This document shows, in pieces, positions 18,945 to 27,348 of a stretch of DNA of 64,000 nucleotides; within the stretch, counting starts at the first letter, position 1; each line of letters starts with the position of its first letter. The stretch is taken from assembly GCF_900659635.1 (NCBI RefSeq), contig NZ_CAACVB010000001.1:62001-126000 (forward strand). Reading direction: 5' to 3'. The notes below the pieces were generated by a model, which saw only the letters and a program-made list of their open reading frames with translations, was not told the origin of the DNA and did no database searches. Position numbers and translations under genes: made by a program. The stretch is from Actinomadura roseirufa (GTDB lineage Bacteria > Actinomycetota > Actinomycetes > Streptosporangiales > Streptosporangiaceae).

Positions 18945-19915
18945 GCGTACTCCGGATTGACGATCGACCGGACGGGCCGCCTGTTCAGGAAGTCCACGAC
19001 CTGACGGGCCGTCGTCTCGCCGAGCTCGGTTCGGGCCTGTGGCGAGTACCAGGCGGCGTGGGGGGTGAGGATGACGCCGGGCAGGTCGCGCAGCGGGCTG
19101 TCGGCGGGCAGCGGCTCGGTCTCGAAGACGTCCAGCGCCGCTCCCGACAGACGCCCTTCGCCGAGCGCGGCGGCGAGCGCGGTCTCGTCGACGAGACCGC
19201 CTCGGCAGGTGTTCACGACCAGCGCGCCGCGCGGCAGCCGGGCGATCGCGGACGCGTCCAGCAGGTGGCGGGTCCCCGCGGTCAGCGGGGCGTGCAGGCT
19301 CAGCACGTCGGCCGCGGCGAGGGTCCCGGCCAGCTCCGCGGGCCGGTGTCCGGCCGCCTCGATGTCGTGATCGGGCACGTTCGGGTCATGGACGACCACG
19401 CGGAAGCCCAGCGCGGCCGCGTGCGCGGCGATGCGCGAGCCGATCCGGCCGAACCCGATGACGCCCACCGTGGTCCGGGACGGGCGGAACGCGGCGGGCG
19501 CGTCCTCGGTCACCGACCAGCGGTGCCGCCGCACGGCGTCGTCCAGCGGCAGCAGCCGCCGCCCGGCCGCCATGACGAGCGCCATCGTGTGGGCCGCGAC
19601 CTCCTCGACGCAGTAGTCGGGAGTGTTGGCGACCGCGACGCCGCGCGCGGTGGCGGCCGCGACGTCGATCATGTCGTAGCCGATTCCGAGTCGTCCGATG
19701 AACCGGCACCGGGGCAGCCCGTCGAGGACGGCGGCGGTGACGGGCGCCCACTGCACGACCAGCGCGGCGGCCTCCGCGGCCGCCTCGACGACGTCGCCCT
19801 CGGTGCGGCAGCGGGCCACTCTCGCCCGTAACCCGGCGGCGCGCAGGATCCCCAGGACGCCGTCGGCGCCGGGCAGGTCGATGTCGGTGATCACGACGAG
19901 GTCCCGGTCACTCAT
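18941..19915 (-). CDS. D-2-hydroxyacid dehydrogenase family protein (phosphoglycerate dehydrogenase/CtBP-like)
   Basis: 324 residues. ATG 19915 (MSDRDLVVITD) overlaps the end of the GntR gene; a longer frame is rejected as it runs far into that gene. NAD-binding Rossmann motif GVIGFGRIGSRIA; catalytic Arg in NTCRGGLVDE, Glu in FETEPLP and His in TPHAAWYS are all present. The enzyme interconverts 2-keto and D-2-hydroxy acids with NAD(H). Its place between the regulator and the rhamnosidase suggests a role in handling a 2-keto acid from sugar-acid breakdown, but the specific substrate is unknown. Confidence 0.92.
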   Translation of the reverse strand: MSDRDLVVITDIDLPGADGVLGILRAAGLRARVARCRTEGDVVEAAAEAAALVVQWAPVTAAVLDGLPRCRFIGRLGIGYDMIDVAAATARGVAVANTPDYCVEEVAAHTMALVMAAGRRLLPLDDAVRRHRWSVTEDAPAAFRPSRTTVGVIGFGRIGSRIAAHAAALGFRVVVHDPNVPDHDIEAAGHRPAELAGTLAAADVLSLHAPLTAGTRHLLDASAIARLPRGALVVNTCRGGLVDETALAAALGEGRLSGAALDVFETEPLPADSPLRDLPGVILTPHAAWYSPQARTELGETTARQVVDFLNRRPVRSIVNPEYA

Positions 19916-20582
19916 CGGCGGCCTCCGGCAGCGACGCGCGGATGCGTCCGGCGGCGACCTCGATGTGGCGTGCCATCTCCGCCTGCGCGACCGCGGGGTC
20001 GGTGGCGAGGATCGCATCGAGCAGTACGTCGTGCGTGGCGGCGTGCCGTTCGAGCTCCTCCGGTCGCAACGCGGCGGTGGCGGCGCGCAGGAAGGCGCCG
20101 ATCCGGCTGCGCAACTGGGTGACCAGTTCGCCGACCAGGTCGTGGTCGGCCATCTCCCAGAGCCGTTCGTGGAAGCGCTGGTCGATGCGCAGCACCTGCT
20201 GGAAGTCGCCGGCGGCCGCCTCGGCGCGCATCGCCGCGACCATCGCGCGCAGTTCCCGCTCGCCGTCGGGCGTCAGCCGTTCCCGGACGCGCCCGACCAC
20301 GAACTGCTCCAGCACGACGCGCAGCGTGCACAGCTCGTCCAGTTCCCTGTGGGTGAGCGTGGCGACACGCGATCCACGGCGCGGCTCCCGTTCCACCAGT
20401 CCCTCCTCGGCGAGCTTCGACAACGCCTCGCGGATGGGAATGTGGCTGACGCCGAGCTCGGCGGCCAGGCCGCGCTCGACCAGGCGCTTGCCGGGCGGGT
20501 AGCGGCCTTCGTGGATCGCCTCGCGGATGCTGCTCGCGACCCGGTCGGCGAGGTTCTCGGCAGGGAGTGGATCGAGTGTCAT
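19908..20582 (-). CDS. GntR-family (FadR/FCD subfamily) transcriptional regulator
   Basis: 224 residues. N-terminal winged helix (SSIREAIHEGRYPPGKRLVERGLAAELGVSHIPIREALSKLAEEGLVE, about residues 15-65) and an all-alpha FCD ligand domain with the usual metal-site residues (RIDQRFHERLW; TQLRSRIG; HDVLLDAI). FCD regulators usually sense sugar acids or organic acids and repress neighbouring catabolic genes. It is the first gene of the leftward operon and stands opposite the SDR operon; a duplicated palindrome lies between them. This suggests joint control of both arms, with a rhamnonate-type acid as a possible inducer (inferred). Confidence 0.93.
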   Translation of the reverse strand: MTLDPLPAENLADRVASSIREAIHEGRYPPGKRLVERGLAAELGVSHIPIREALSKLAEEGLVEREPRRGSRVATLTHRELDELCTLRVVLEQFVVGRVRERLTPDGERELRAMVAAMRAEAAAGDFQQVLRIDQRFHERLWEMADHDLVGELVTQLRSRIGAFLRAATAALRPEELERHAATHDVLLDAILATDPAVAQAEMARHIEVAAGRIRASLPEAADE

Positions 20583-20596
20583 GGCTCTGCTTCCAT

Positions 20597-20650
20597 GTTG
20601 CTATAGCATATAGCAACACCTTAGCCGAGTGCTATAGCATCCGGCAACAC
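20597..20650. promoter_or_regulatory. Duplicated GntR-type operator in the divergent promoter
   Basis: Copy one has perfect 9-bp arms GTTGCTATA (20597-20605) and TATAGCAAC (20609-20617) around GCA. Copy two starts at 20630 with the same palindrome TGCTATAGCA and continues to GGCAACACC; the two 22-bp units differ at only three positions and are 31 bp apart, about three helical turns. The site sits between the start codons of the GntR gene (20582) and the SDR gene (20666). Confidence 0.75.
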
Positions 20651-20665
20651 CGCGAAGGAGGCAGG

Positions 20666-21457
20666 GTGCGGATCGCGAAGGATCGCAAGGCGTTCATCAC
20701 CGGTGGCGGCTCCGGCTTCGGGCGGCACATCGCCCGCCGGTTGCACGCCGCCGGTGCCTGCGTGACGGTCGTGGACCTCGACGCCGACGGTGCCGTGGCC
20801 GTCGCGGACGAGCTGGGCCATCGGGCGCTGGCGGTGACCGCCGACGTCCGATCGACCGCGGACATGGTCCACGCGGTCGGGATGGCCGAGAACACCTTCG
20901 GCGGCCTCGACACCCTCGTCGTCTCGGCCGGCGTCTTCCACATCGGAGCCCTGGAGACCGTCACCGAGCGGGAATGGGACCGGACGCTCGACGTGAGCCT
21001 GAAGGGAGCGTTCATCACCGTCCAGGCCGCCGCCGCGGCACTGCGGGCCAGCGGCCGGGGCCGGATCGTGACCATGGGCTCGGACTGCGGCCGGCGCGGC
21101 TTCCCCCAGCAGGCGCCTTACACGGCCGCGAAGTTCGGCCTGATCGGCCTGACCGAGTCGGTCGCGGCCGAACTGGCCCCGGATCAGGTCACGGCCAACT
21201 GCGTCTGCCCGGTCGGCGTCCCCACGACCGGGATGGGGCAGGAGGTACTGAACTGGAAGGTCCAGCGGACGGGGAGGTCACCCGAGGAGGTCATGTCGGC
21301 GACCGCGCGGACCAACCCGCTCGGGCGCAACGCCGACGAGGACGACGTCGCCGACGCCGTGCTCTTCTTCCTGTCGGACCATGCCGGTTTCCTGACCGGC
21401 GTGACCTTGGACGTGGACGGCGGCGCGCGTCTCGGCACCGTGCCGGGAGTACGCTGA
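20666..21457 (+). CDS. SDR-family NAD(P)-dependent oxidoreductase
   Basis: 263 residues. GTG 20666 is chosen because GAAGGAGG is 5-6 bases upstream; the longer in-frame reading runs across the operator. Classical SDR motifs: TGGGSGFGRHIA cofactor loop, active-site Ser in TMGSDCG and YTAAKFG (Tyr/Lys). With the adjacent lactonase-like amidohydrolase it fits the non-phosphorylating L-rhamnose or L-fucose route, in which a sugar 1-dehydrogenase makes the lactone. That is a context inference; many SDRs share these motifs. Its stop overlaps the next start. Confidence 0.92.
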   Translation: MRIAKDRKAFITGGGSGFGRHIARRLHAAGACVTVVDLDADGAVAVADELGHRALAVTADVRSTADMVHAVGMAENTFGGLDTLVVSAGVFHIGALETVTEREWDRTLDVSLKGAFITVQAAAAALRASGRGRIVTMGSDCGRRGFPQQAPYTAAKFGLIGLTESVAAELAPDQVTANCVCPVGVPTTGMGQEVLNWKVQRTGRSPEEVMSATARTNPLGRNADEDDVADAVLFFLSDHAGFLTGVTLDVDGGARLGTVPGVR

Positions 21458-22341
21458 TGGCCGCCGTCCCGCTGGTGGACACGCACGTCCACTTCCACGA
21501 CCTGAGCCATCCGAAGCTGCGTTATGCCTGGCTGGAGCCGGACGCGCCGGTGGACGAGGTCACCGGCCCCGACGCGGCGATCCGCGCTCAGCGCTACTGG
21601 GCCGACGACTTCCTCGCCGAGACGCGCTTCCACAACGTCACGAAGGTCGTGCACGTCCAGGCCGCGATCGGAAGCGACGACCCGGTCGAGGAGACGCGAT
21701 GGCTCCAGGGCTTCGCCGACCGGCTCGGCGCCCCGCACGGCATCGTCGCCTACGCCGACCTCGCCCGCCCGGACGCGGCGGAGACCCTCTCCCGGCACGC
21801 GGAGTTCGCGAATCTGCGCGGTATCCGCGACCTGCGTCACGACGGCTACCTGACCGACCCGGACTGGCACCGGGGCTACGCCGCGCTGGCCCGGTACGAC
21901 CTGGTCTGCTGCGACGATCCCGCCGTCGAGGAGATGGGCGCCGCGCGGCGCCTGGCGGAGCGGCACCCCGAGGTCACCTTGTGCGTGGATCACGCCGGAT
22001 ACCCCCGCCGGCGCGACGTCGCGTACTTCGCGGAGTGGCGTGCCGCCATGCGCGACCTGGCCAAGGCCCCGAACGTCGTCGTCAAGATCTCCGGCCTCGG
22101 GCAGGCCGACCACCGATGGACGGTCGGCTCGCTGCGCCCCTGGGTCATCGAATGCGTCGAGGCGTTCGGCGCCGACCGCGCGTTCTTCGGCTCGAACTGG
22201 CCCGTCGACCGTCTGTACAGCTCCTACGGCGATGTGGTGAACGCCTACGCCGAGATCATCGCCGATTTCGGCGACGCCGAACGGAACGCGCTGTTCCACG
22301 GCAACGCCGAACGCGTCTTCCGTCTCGGGGAGAGGACATGA
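21457..22341 (+). CDS. Amidohydrolase family 2 protein (L-rhamnono-/L-fucono-lactonase-like)
   Basis: 294 residues, TIM-barrel amidohydrolase of the COG3618 type. Motifs: VDTHVHFHD after strand 1, CVDHAGYPRRRD, VVVKISGLG and the C-terminal FGSNWPVD with its metal-facing Asp. Characterised relatives hydrolyse sugar-derived lactones (fuconolactone, rhamnonolactone) or 2-pyrone-4,6-dicarboxylate. Next to an SDR and a rhamnosidase regulon, a sugar lactonase is the best guess. One-base stop/start overlap with the SDR and an ATGA overlap with the following Gfo/Idh gene. Confidence 0.9.
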   Translation: MAAVPLVDTHVHFHDLSHPKLRYAWLEPDAPVDEVTGPDAAIRAQRYWADDFLAETRFHNVTKVVHVQAAIGSDDPVEETRWLQGFADRLGAPHGIVAYADLARPDAAETLSRHAEFANLRGIRDLRHDGYLTDPDWHRGYAALARYDLVCCDDPAVEEMGAARRLAERHPEVTLCVDHAGYPRRRDVAYFAEWRAAMRDLAKAPNVVVKISGLGQADHRWTVGSLRPWVIECVEAFGADRAFFGSNWPVDRLYSSYGDVVNAYAEIIADFGDAERNALFHGNAERVFRLGERT

Positions 22342-23426
22342 CCTCGCCCTCCGCCCGAGGGGACGGCCGCCCTCCAGCGCGCATCGCGGTGGTGGGCTGC
22401 GGGTGGTGGTCCACCTACGCGCACCTGCCCGCGCTCGCGGCACACCCCGACGCGCGGATCGCCGCCCTGGTCGACCCGGATCCGGCGCGGCTCGCTGCGG
22501 CGGCCGAGGCGTTCGGCGTTCCGGCGACGTTCGCCGATACGGCCGATCTCCTCGACGAGGTAGCGGTGGACGGCATCGTGATCGCGGTCCCGCACACGGC
22601 GCACCACCCCGTGGCGCGGCTGGCCCTGGACCGCGGGGCGCACGTGCTGCTGGAGAAGCCGATGACCATCGAGCCCGCGCACGCCCGCGAGCTGGTCGCG
22701 CTCGCCCGCGACCGCGGTGCCGAGCTGCTCATCGACTATCCGTGGCACTACAACGCGCACGTGCTGCGGCTGCGCGACATGATCGCCGATGGGGCGGTCG
22801 GCCCGGTCGAACACGTGTCGGTGCTGTACGCGTCCACGGTCCGCGAGCTCTACCGGGGAGATCCCGAGCAGTACCGGAAGGCGTTCGGCTACACCGTCAA
22901 CGCGCCCGGCTCGCGCACCTACAGCGACCCCGTCCTCTCCGGCGGCGGGCAGGGGCAGACCCAGGTCACCCATGCGGCGGCGCTGCTGCTGTGGCTGACG
23001 GGACTGTGCCCGCGCGGCGTGGCCGCGTTCCGCGCCGACTTCGAGCTGGACGTCGACCTCGCCGACGGCATCGCGATCCGGTTCGACGGCGGCGCGATCG
23101 GGACGATGAGCTCCACCGGGTCCGTGCTCCCGGTCCACGAGGAGATCATGCGCGTGGAGATCTTCGGCCGCGAGGGGCACATCATGCTGGACGTCAACCA
23201 GGGCACGGCGAGCGTCCATCACGCCGGCGGCCGGACCGAGCTGCCACCGCTGCCGGCGGCCGAACGCAATCCCGAGCACGCGCCGGTCCGCAACCTGGTG
23301 GACCTCGCGCTCGGCCGGGGCCGCAACGGCTCCCCCGCCGACATCGGCCTCGGCGCCGTGCGGTTCGTCGCGGCGATGTACCGCTCCGCCCGGGAGAACA
23401 CGATCATCGACCCGGAACGGCTCTGA
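22338..23426 (+). CDS. Gfo/Idh/MocA family oxidoreductase
   Basis: 362 residues. N-terminal Rossmann fold (IAVVGCGWWSTYAHLPAL), then the family motif EKPMTI (residues about 114-119) whose Lys contacts the cofactor and sugar, and a C-terminal alpha/beta domain with GGGQGQTQVTHAAALLLWL, where the His is the usual catalytic residue. These enzymes oxidise or reduce sugars, inositols and related polyols using NAD(P). It is coupled (ATGA) to the lactonase-like gene and precedes a VOC protein. Substrate cannot be assigned. Confidence 0.92.
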   Translation: MTSPSARGDGRPPARIAVVGCGWWSTYAHLPALAAHPDARIAALVDPDPARLAAAAEAFGVPATFADTADLLDEVAVDGIVIAVPHTAHHPVARLALDRGAHVLLEKPMTIEPAHARELVALARDRGAELLIDYPWHYNAHVLRLRDMIADGAVGPVEHVSVLYASTVRELYRGDPEQYRKAFGYTVNAPGSRTYSDPVLSGGGQGQTQVTHAAALLLWLTGLCPRGVAAFRADFELDVDLADGIAIRFDGGAIGTMSSTGSVLPVHEEIMRVEIFGREGHIMLDVNQGTASVHHAGGRTELPPLPAAERNPEHAPVRNLVDLALGRGRNGSPADIGLGAVRFVAAMYRSARENTIIDPERL

Positions 23427-23437
23427 GAAGGACGGAA

Positions 23438-23881
23438 ATGCTCACAGGATTCTCGCACGTCGGTTTCACGGTCACCGATGTCTCCGAGGCAGCCGCGTTC
23501 TATCAGCGGGTGTTCGAGGCCGAGCCGCTTGTGCGGCGGGTCTATGACGCCCCGTACACCGCGCTTCAGGTGGGTTATCCGGACGCGCGACTGGACATCG
23601 CGATTTTTCGGATTCCCGGTTCGGACGGGTTGCTCGAACTCATCCAGTATCTGAGCCCCACCGGAGTCCCGGTGGATGTCGAGACCAAGAATCCGGGCAC
23701 CGCCCACCTGTGCCTCAACACCGACGACCTGGACGCCGAATACACCCGGTTGAGCCGGCTCGGAGCGGTCCCCCGCAGTGCCGCCCCGGTGGAGATCACC
23801 TCCGGCCCCAACGCGGGGCGCCGCGTGGCCTACTTCCGCGACCCGCAGGGGCTGACCCTCGAACTGATGGAGATCCGCTGA
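23438..23881 (+). CDS. VOC family protein (glyoxalase/epimerase-like)
   Basis: 147 residues, ATG with GAAGGACGGA upstream. Two beta-alpha-beta-beta-beta modules give four expected metal ligands: His in FSHVGFTV, Glu in DGLLELIQY, His in GTAHLCLN and Glu in LTLELMEI. Members include glyoxalase I, methylmalonyl-CoA epimerase and dioxygenases. The protein resembles the epimerase/lactoylglutathione-lyase group in length. Last gene of the rightward rhamnoside arm, 11 bases after the Gfo/Idh gene. Reaction unknown. Confidence 0.9.
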   Translation: MLTGFSHVGFTVTDVSEAAAFYQRVFEAEPLVRRVYDAPYTALQVGYPDARLDIAIFRIPGSDGLLELIQYLSPTGVPVDVETKNPGTAHLCLNTDDLDAEYTRLSRLGAVPRSAAPVEITSGPNAGRRVAYFRDPQGLTLELMEIR

Positions 23882-23929
23882 CGCGAACCTCGGCGACCGG
23901 CTCGCCTGCCGCCCCGCGGCGGAAAGGTC

Positions 23930-23947
23930 CGCCGGATGAATCCGGCG
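23930..23947. terminator. Candidate terminator hairpin after the VOC gene
   Basis: CGCCGGAT and ATCCGGCG form a perfect 8-bp inverted repeat with a 2-base centre, about 50 bases after the stop codon, followed by CTTCG and a CCTTTTCCC stretch. The tiny loop is unusual; in RNA the stem would open to a tetraloop or larger. Confidence 0.5.
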
Positions 23948-24488
23948 AGCGCTTCGTTACCTTTTCCCGATCCGTGTGCGAAGCGCGTCCATGATCACGA
24001 TGTCCCTCATCGATCCACCTCTGCATCGCCCCGGTCAATGGGGCGCCCAGCACAGGACCAAAGCCCTTCCGTGACCGCCCGGAGGGGTTCTGCGGAAGGC
24101 GCCGCCGTCCTCACCCGGGCGCGCGGCGCCTTCACGATGGCCCTCGGCAACCGCGAGGTCCCTCTGATCGCGGCGTGCTTGGTCACGCTCGCTCTCACCC
24201 CCCGGGGACGGCGCCGCGTGGCTGCCGCCCCGGGCCGTCCACAGGCCCCCGTCACCGGTCGAGGTTCTCGTCCCGTTGTCGACGCCATCGCGGCGAAGCG
24301 GTGGCCGGCAGGCCACCGGCGGTTGAAGCGGTCGTTCAGGCCGCCGCCCGGATACGCCGCGCTGAGGAAGGTCTGACCAGGTCACGGCCCTGGGAGAGAG
24401 AAATTCAGATAGTCGAAATCTGAGTTCTGGCCGATACCCGCGGACCGGGGACATGCCCCACAGTGTGCCGACCGGGAGGTGACGCCCC
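23948..24488. other. Gene-poor interval before the IclR locus
   Basis: About 540 bases. Overlapping frames on both strands show no convincing domain or ribosome binding site. The only structures noted are a GC-rich central part and the TCAGAT/ATCTGA inverted repeat at 24405-24423. Confidence 0.5.
24405..24423. promoter_or_regulatory. Inverted repeat upstream of the IclR locus (possible operator)
   Basis: TCAGAT (24405-24410) and ATCTGA (24418-24423) form a 6-bp inverted repeat with a 7-base spacer in an AT-rich patch, about 65 bases before the first start codon of the locus. Dimeric IclR proteins bind repeats of this size; the assignment is by position only. Confidence 0.35.
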
Positions 24489-24761
24489 ATGAAGGAGCGC
24501 TGGATCGACGAGCGGGTGCCCGCACATGCCGAGGCCACGGCCGAGGGTGCGATCGACCTCCCGTCCGCCACCGTACGGAGTGCCGCCGCCCGGGAACACC
24601 TGGCCGCGCGGCATTCCGGACGGGAGCAAAGCCCGGTCGTGGTGCTCAACGGACATGGGGACGTCCCGCCCGGTGAGGACATCGCCGATCGCGACGCCGT
24701 CAAGGCCGTGCGGGTGCTCGTACTGCCGCTGTGCCGTCTGGAGGTGACCCACCGTGACTGA
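24489..24761 (+). CDS. Hypothetical protein coupled to the IclR regulator
   Basis: 90 residues from ATG 24489 with GGGAGGTGAC about 7 bases upstream. The frame ends inside the IclR gene, overlapping its start by 8 bases (GTGACTGA), a typical coupling arrangement. The sequence (MKERWIDERVPAHAEATAEG..., VVVLNGHGDVPPGED) has no recognised domain, signal peptide or membrane segment. The good ribosome site, codon bias and overlap argue it is translated. It could be a small accessory protein or a leader that couples IclR synthesis. Confidence 0.5.
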   Translation: MKERWIDERVPAHAEATAEGAIDLPSATVRSAAAREHLAARHSGREQSPVVVLNGHGDVPPGEDIADRDAVKAVRVLVLPLCRLEVTHRD

Positions 24762-25566
24762 GACCGAGAAGGACGCCCCGACCGTCCTGCACACGCTCGA
24801 CCGCGGCCTGCAGGTGCTGGAGGCGGTCGCCGCGGTCGACGGCACCGCCACCGCGAAGGTGCTGAGCAGGCAGCTCGGCATCAAGATCGGGACCTGCTAC
24901 CACCTGCTGCGGACCCTGGTGGCGACGGGCTACCTCGTACGGCTCGCCGGCGGCGGCTACGACGTCGGTCCCCGGGCCGCGTCGCTGAGCCGGCACCTCC
25001 AGCGCCGCGCCGGGCCGCTGCCGGGACTGTCGGTGATCCTCACCCGGCTGCACAACAAGACCAAGGAAACGTCCTACATCTCCGGCTGGTATCACGGCAC
25101 CCCCGTTCTCCAGCACTACCTCACCGGCGCGCAGGCGCTCCGGGTCGGCACCCTCGACGTCGGATACAGCGGGAACATGCACGCCCGCGCGTCCTGCAAG
25201 GCCATCCTCGCCTTCCTGCCCACCGAACAGGTCGCCACCATGTTCGAGGGCGTGCCACTGGACGCGCTGACGCCGCGGACCATCACCGACTTCGACTCGC
25301 TGACCGTGGAACTGGCCCGCGTGCGCCACCGCGGATACGCCCTGGACCTGGAGGAGTACGCCTCCGGCGTGTCCTGCGTGGCCGCCCCGTTCTTCAACGG
25401 CGCCGGCACCCCGGCCGGCACCTTCACCGTGTCAGTGCCCGTGTCGCGGTTCACCGAGCGGCAGGCGCTGCTGACCCGCGAGGTGCGCGAGGCGGCGTCC
25501 ATGGCCACGACGCTGCTCCGCACCGGCCGCCTGGTCGTACCGCCGGCGACCCAACGGGCGCTCTGA
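24754..25566 (+). CDS. IclR family transcriptional regulator
   Basis: 270 residues, GTG start overlapping the preceding ORF. N-terminal winged helix (TLDRGLQVLEAVAAVDGTATAKVLSRQLGIKIGTCYHLLRTLVATGYLVR, about residues 13-63) and the C-terminal IclR effector domain (VGYSGNMHARASCKAILAFLP; GYALDLEEYASGVSCVAAPFFNG). These proteins sense small acids, aromatics or sugars. It lies just before a CUT2-type sugar importer operon on the same strand, which it probably controls; the inverted repeat at 24405 may be its own operator. Confidence 0.92.
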   Translation: MTETEKDAPTVLHTLDRGLQVLEAVAAVDGTATAKVLSRQLGIKIGTCYHLLRTLVATGYLVRLAGGGYDVGPRAASLSRHLQRRAGPLPGLSVILTRLHNKTKETSYISGWYHGTPVLQHYLTGAQALRVGTLDVGYSGNMHARASCKAILAFLPTEQVATMFEGVPLDALTPRTITDFDSLTVELARVRHRGYALDLEEYASGVSCVAAPFFNGAGTPAGTFTVSVPVSRFTERQALLTREVREAASMATTLLRTGRLVVPPATQRAL

Positions 25567-25634
25567 AGACCCCGGCCCACCAAGCCCTGCCCGGAACCAC
25601 CCACAACACAGATGTAAGGAGCGTGGGTCCAGCC

Positions 25635-25796
25635 ATGCCGAAAACCGCCGAACCGCTCGGCCTCCTGGAGCCGGTGCCGCGCAGCGGCCACGAGGCCGTC
25701 CACACCGATGCGTACACGGCCCCTGGCCTACGCCGGGACGACGTCCCCACCGTCGGCGACGTCGCCGACGCGACCGTCACGTCGGTCACGGCATGA
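25635..25796 (+). CDS. Small hypothetical ORF between the IclR gene and the ABC ATPase
   Basis: 53 residues from ATG 25635 (an in-frame GTG lies at 25623); TAAGGAG is about 13 bases upstream of the ATG. The sequence (MPKTAEPLGLLEPVPRSGHE...DVADATVTSVTA) shows no known domain. Its stop is 31 bases before the ATPase start. It may be a short leader or a remnant; translation is uncertain. Confidence 0.3.
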   Translation: MPKTAEPLGLLEPVPRSGHEAVHTDAYTAPGLRRDDVPTVGDVADATVTSVTA

Positions 25797-25827
25797 GCCG
25801 GGCCGGTTCCACGAGGAGGTACGACCA

Positions 25828-27348
25828 ATGCCGCCACCGGTGATGAGCCTTCGCTCCGTCCACAAACGGTTCGGCGCGAACGAGATCCTGCACGGGATCG
25901 ACCTCGACCTGGAGACCGGCGGCTGCGTCGCGCTGGCGGGTGAGAACGGCTCCGGGAAGTCCACGCTCGCCAAGATCATGAGCGGCGTCGAGCAGCCCAC
26001 CCGCGGGCGGATCAGCTGGGACGGCCGCGAGGTGCGGCTGCCGACCCCGCGGGCGGCGCGCGACCTGGGCGTCGCGGTCATCCCGCAGGAGCTCGCGTAC
26101 GTCGGCGGGCTCAGCGCGCTGGAGAACATCGCGCTGGCGAACTGGCCGAAGCGCCACCTGATCGCCTCCCGCCGCCGCTACCGGGCGTGGATCGGCGAGC
26201 GGTTCGCCGAGCTCGGCCTCGACCTGGACCTGCACTCCCCGATGGACGCGCTCGGCCTGGCCGAGCGGCAGCTCGTCGAGATCGCCAAGGCGCTCCTGCG
26301 GGACGCGCGGCTCATCATCCTGGACGAGCCGACCGCCTCGCTGCACCGCCCCGAGGCCCGCAGGCTGCTGACGCTGCTCGCCGACTGCAAGGCCAGGGGC
26401 GTGGCCCTGGTCTACATCAGCCACCACCTGGAGGAGTGCACCGAGATCGCCGACCAGATCACGGTGCTGCGCCACGGCCGGGTCGCCGCCGACCTGCCGG
26501 CCGCCTCGGCGACACCGGAGGAGATCGTCGGCCACCTGCTCGGCCCGGACCACTCCGCCGCCCCCGTCCCGGCCCAGGCCCGCCCGCCGGCGGCGGAGGA
26601 GGCGGACGGACCCGCGCTGCGCCTGACCGGCTGGCGGTCGGGACGGGTGCCCGCGCTGGACGGAGTCGACCTCAGCGTCCGCGCCGGCGAGGTCGTCTCG
26701 GTCTTCGGGATCCTCGGCTCGGGCGCGGAGACGCTGGCCCGGTCGCTCGGCGGGCATCAGGCGGGCACGGCCGGCCGCACCGAGGTGTGCGGGCGGGTGC
26801 TGCGCAGCGCCCCCCGGAGCCCGGCCGCGGCCCGCCGGCTCGGTATCGGGTACGTGCCCGCCGAACGCAAGACCGACGGGATCGCCACCGTCCGCTCCAT
26901 CGCCGAGCACCTCACCCTCATGACCTCCGGCCGCGTGTCACGGCTGGGGTTCACCACCCGGCGCAAAGAGGAGGAGATCGCGGCCGGCCTGGCGAAGGAG
27001 TACGGGGTCCGCTGCACCTCCCCGCGCCAGCGGATCGGCGAGCTCAGCGGCGGGAACCAGCAGAAGGTCCTGCTGGCCAGCCGGATCGCCGCGGCCCCCG
27101 CCGTCCTCGTCCTGCACGAACCCACACGCGGAGTGGACATCGCCGCCCGCGCCCAGATCCACCGCCTGATCGTCGCGGCGGCCCGTGCCGGAGCCGCCGT
27201 CGTGGTCGTCACCTGCGACGCCACCGAGGCGGTGGCGGTGGGCGACCGGGTGGTCGTCATCCGGGACGGCCGCGTCCGCCGGGACCTCGGCGGCGCCGAC
27301 AAGAACGAGAACGCGGTCATCACCGCGGCCACGGGAGGCACCCAGTGA
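25828..27348 (+). CDS. Sugar ABC transporter ATP-binding protein (RbsA-like, CUT2, duplicated)
   Basis: 506 residues; ATG 25828 has GAGGAGG upstream. Two fused nucleotide-binding domains: the first with Walker A GENGSGKST, signature LAERQLVEIAKAL and Walker B IILDEPTAS; the second with a degenerate Walker A (GILGSGAET), a normal signature LSGGNQQK and VLHEPTRGVD in place of Walker B Asp. One intact and one degenerate site is the normal state of RbsA/MglA proteins. It powers import of a monosaccharide-like ligand. Its TGA overlaps the permease GTG. Confidence 0.94.
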   Translation: MPPPVMSLRSVHKRFGANEILHGIDLDLETGGCVALAGENGSGKSTLAKIMSGVEQPTRGRISWDGREVRLPTPRAARDLGVAVIPQELAYVGGLSALENIALANWPKRHLIASRRRYRAWIGERFAELGLDLDLHSPMDALGLAERQLVEIAKALLRDARLIILDEPTASLHRPEARRLLTLLADCKARGVALVYISHHLEECTEIADQITVLRHGRVAADLPAASATPEEIVGHLLGPDHSAAPVPAQARPPAAEEADGPALRLTGWRSGRVPALDGVDLSVRAGEVVSVFGILGSGAETLARSLGGHQAGTAGRTEVCGRVLRSAPRSPAAARRLGIGYVPAERKTDGIATVRSIAEHLTLMTSGRVSRLGFTTRRKEEEIAAGLAKEYGVRCTSPRQRIGELSGGNQQKVLLASRIAAAPAVLVLHEPTRGVDIAARAQIHRLIVAAARAGAAVVVVTCDATEAVAVGDRVVVIRDGRVRRDLGGADKNENAVITAATGGTQ

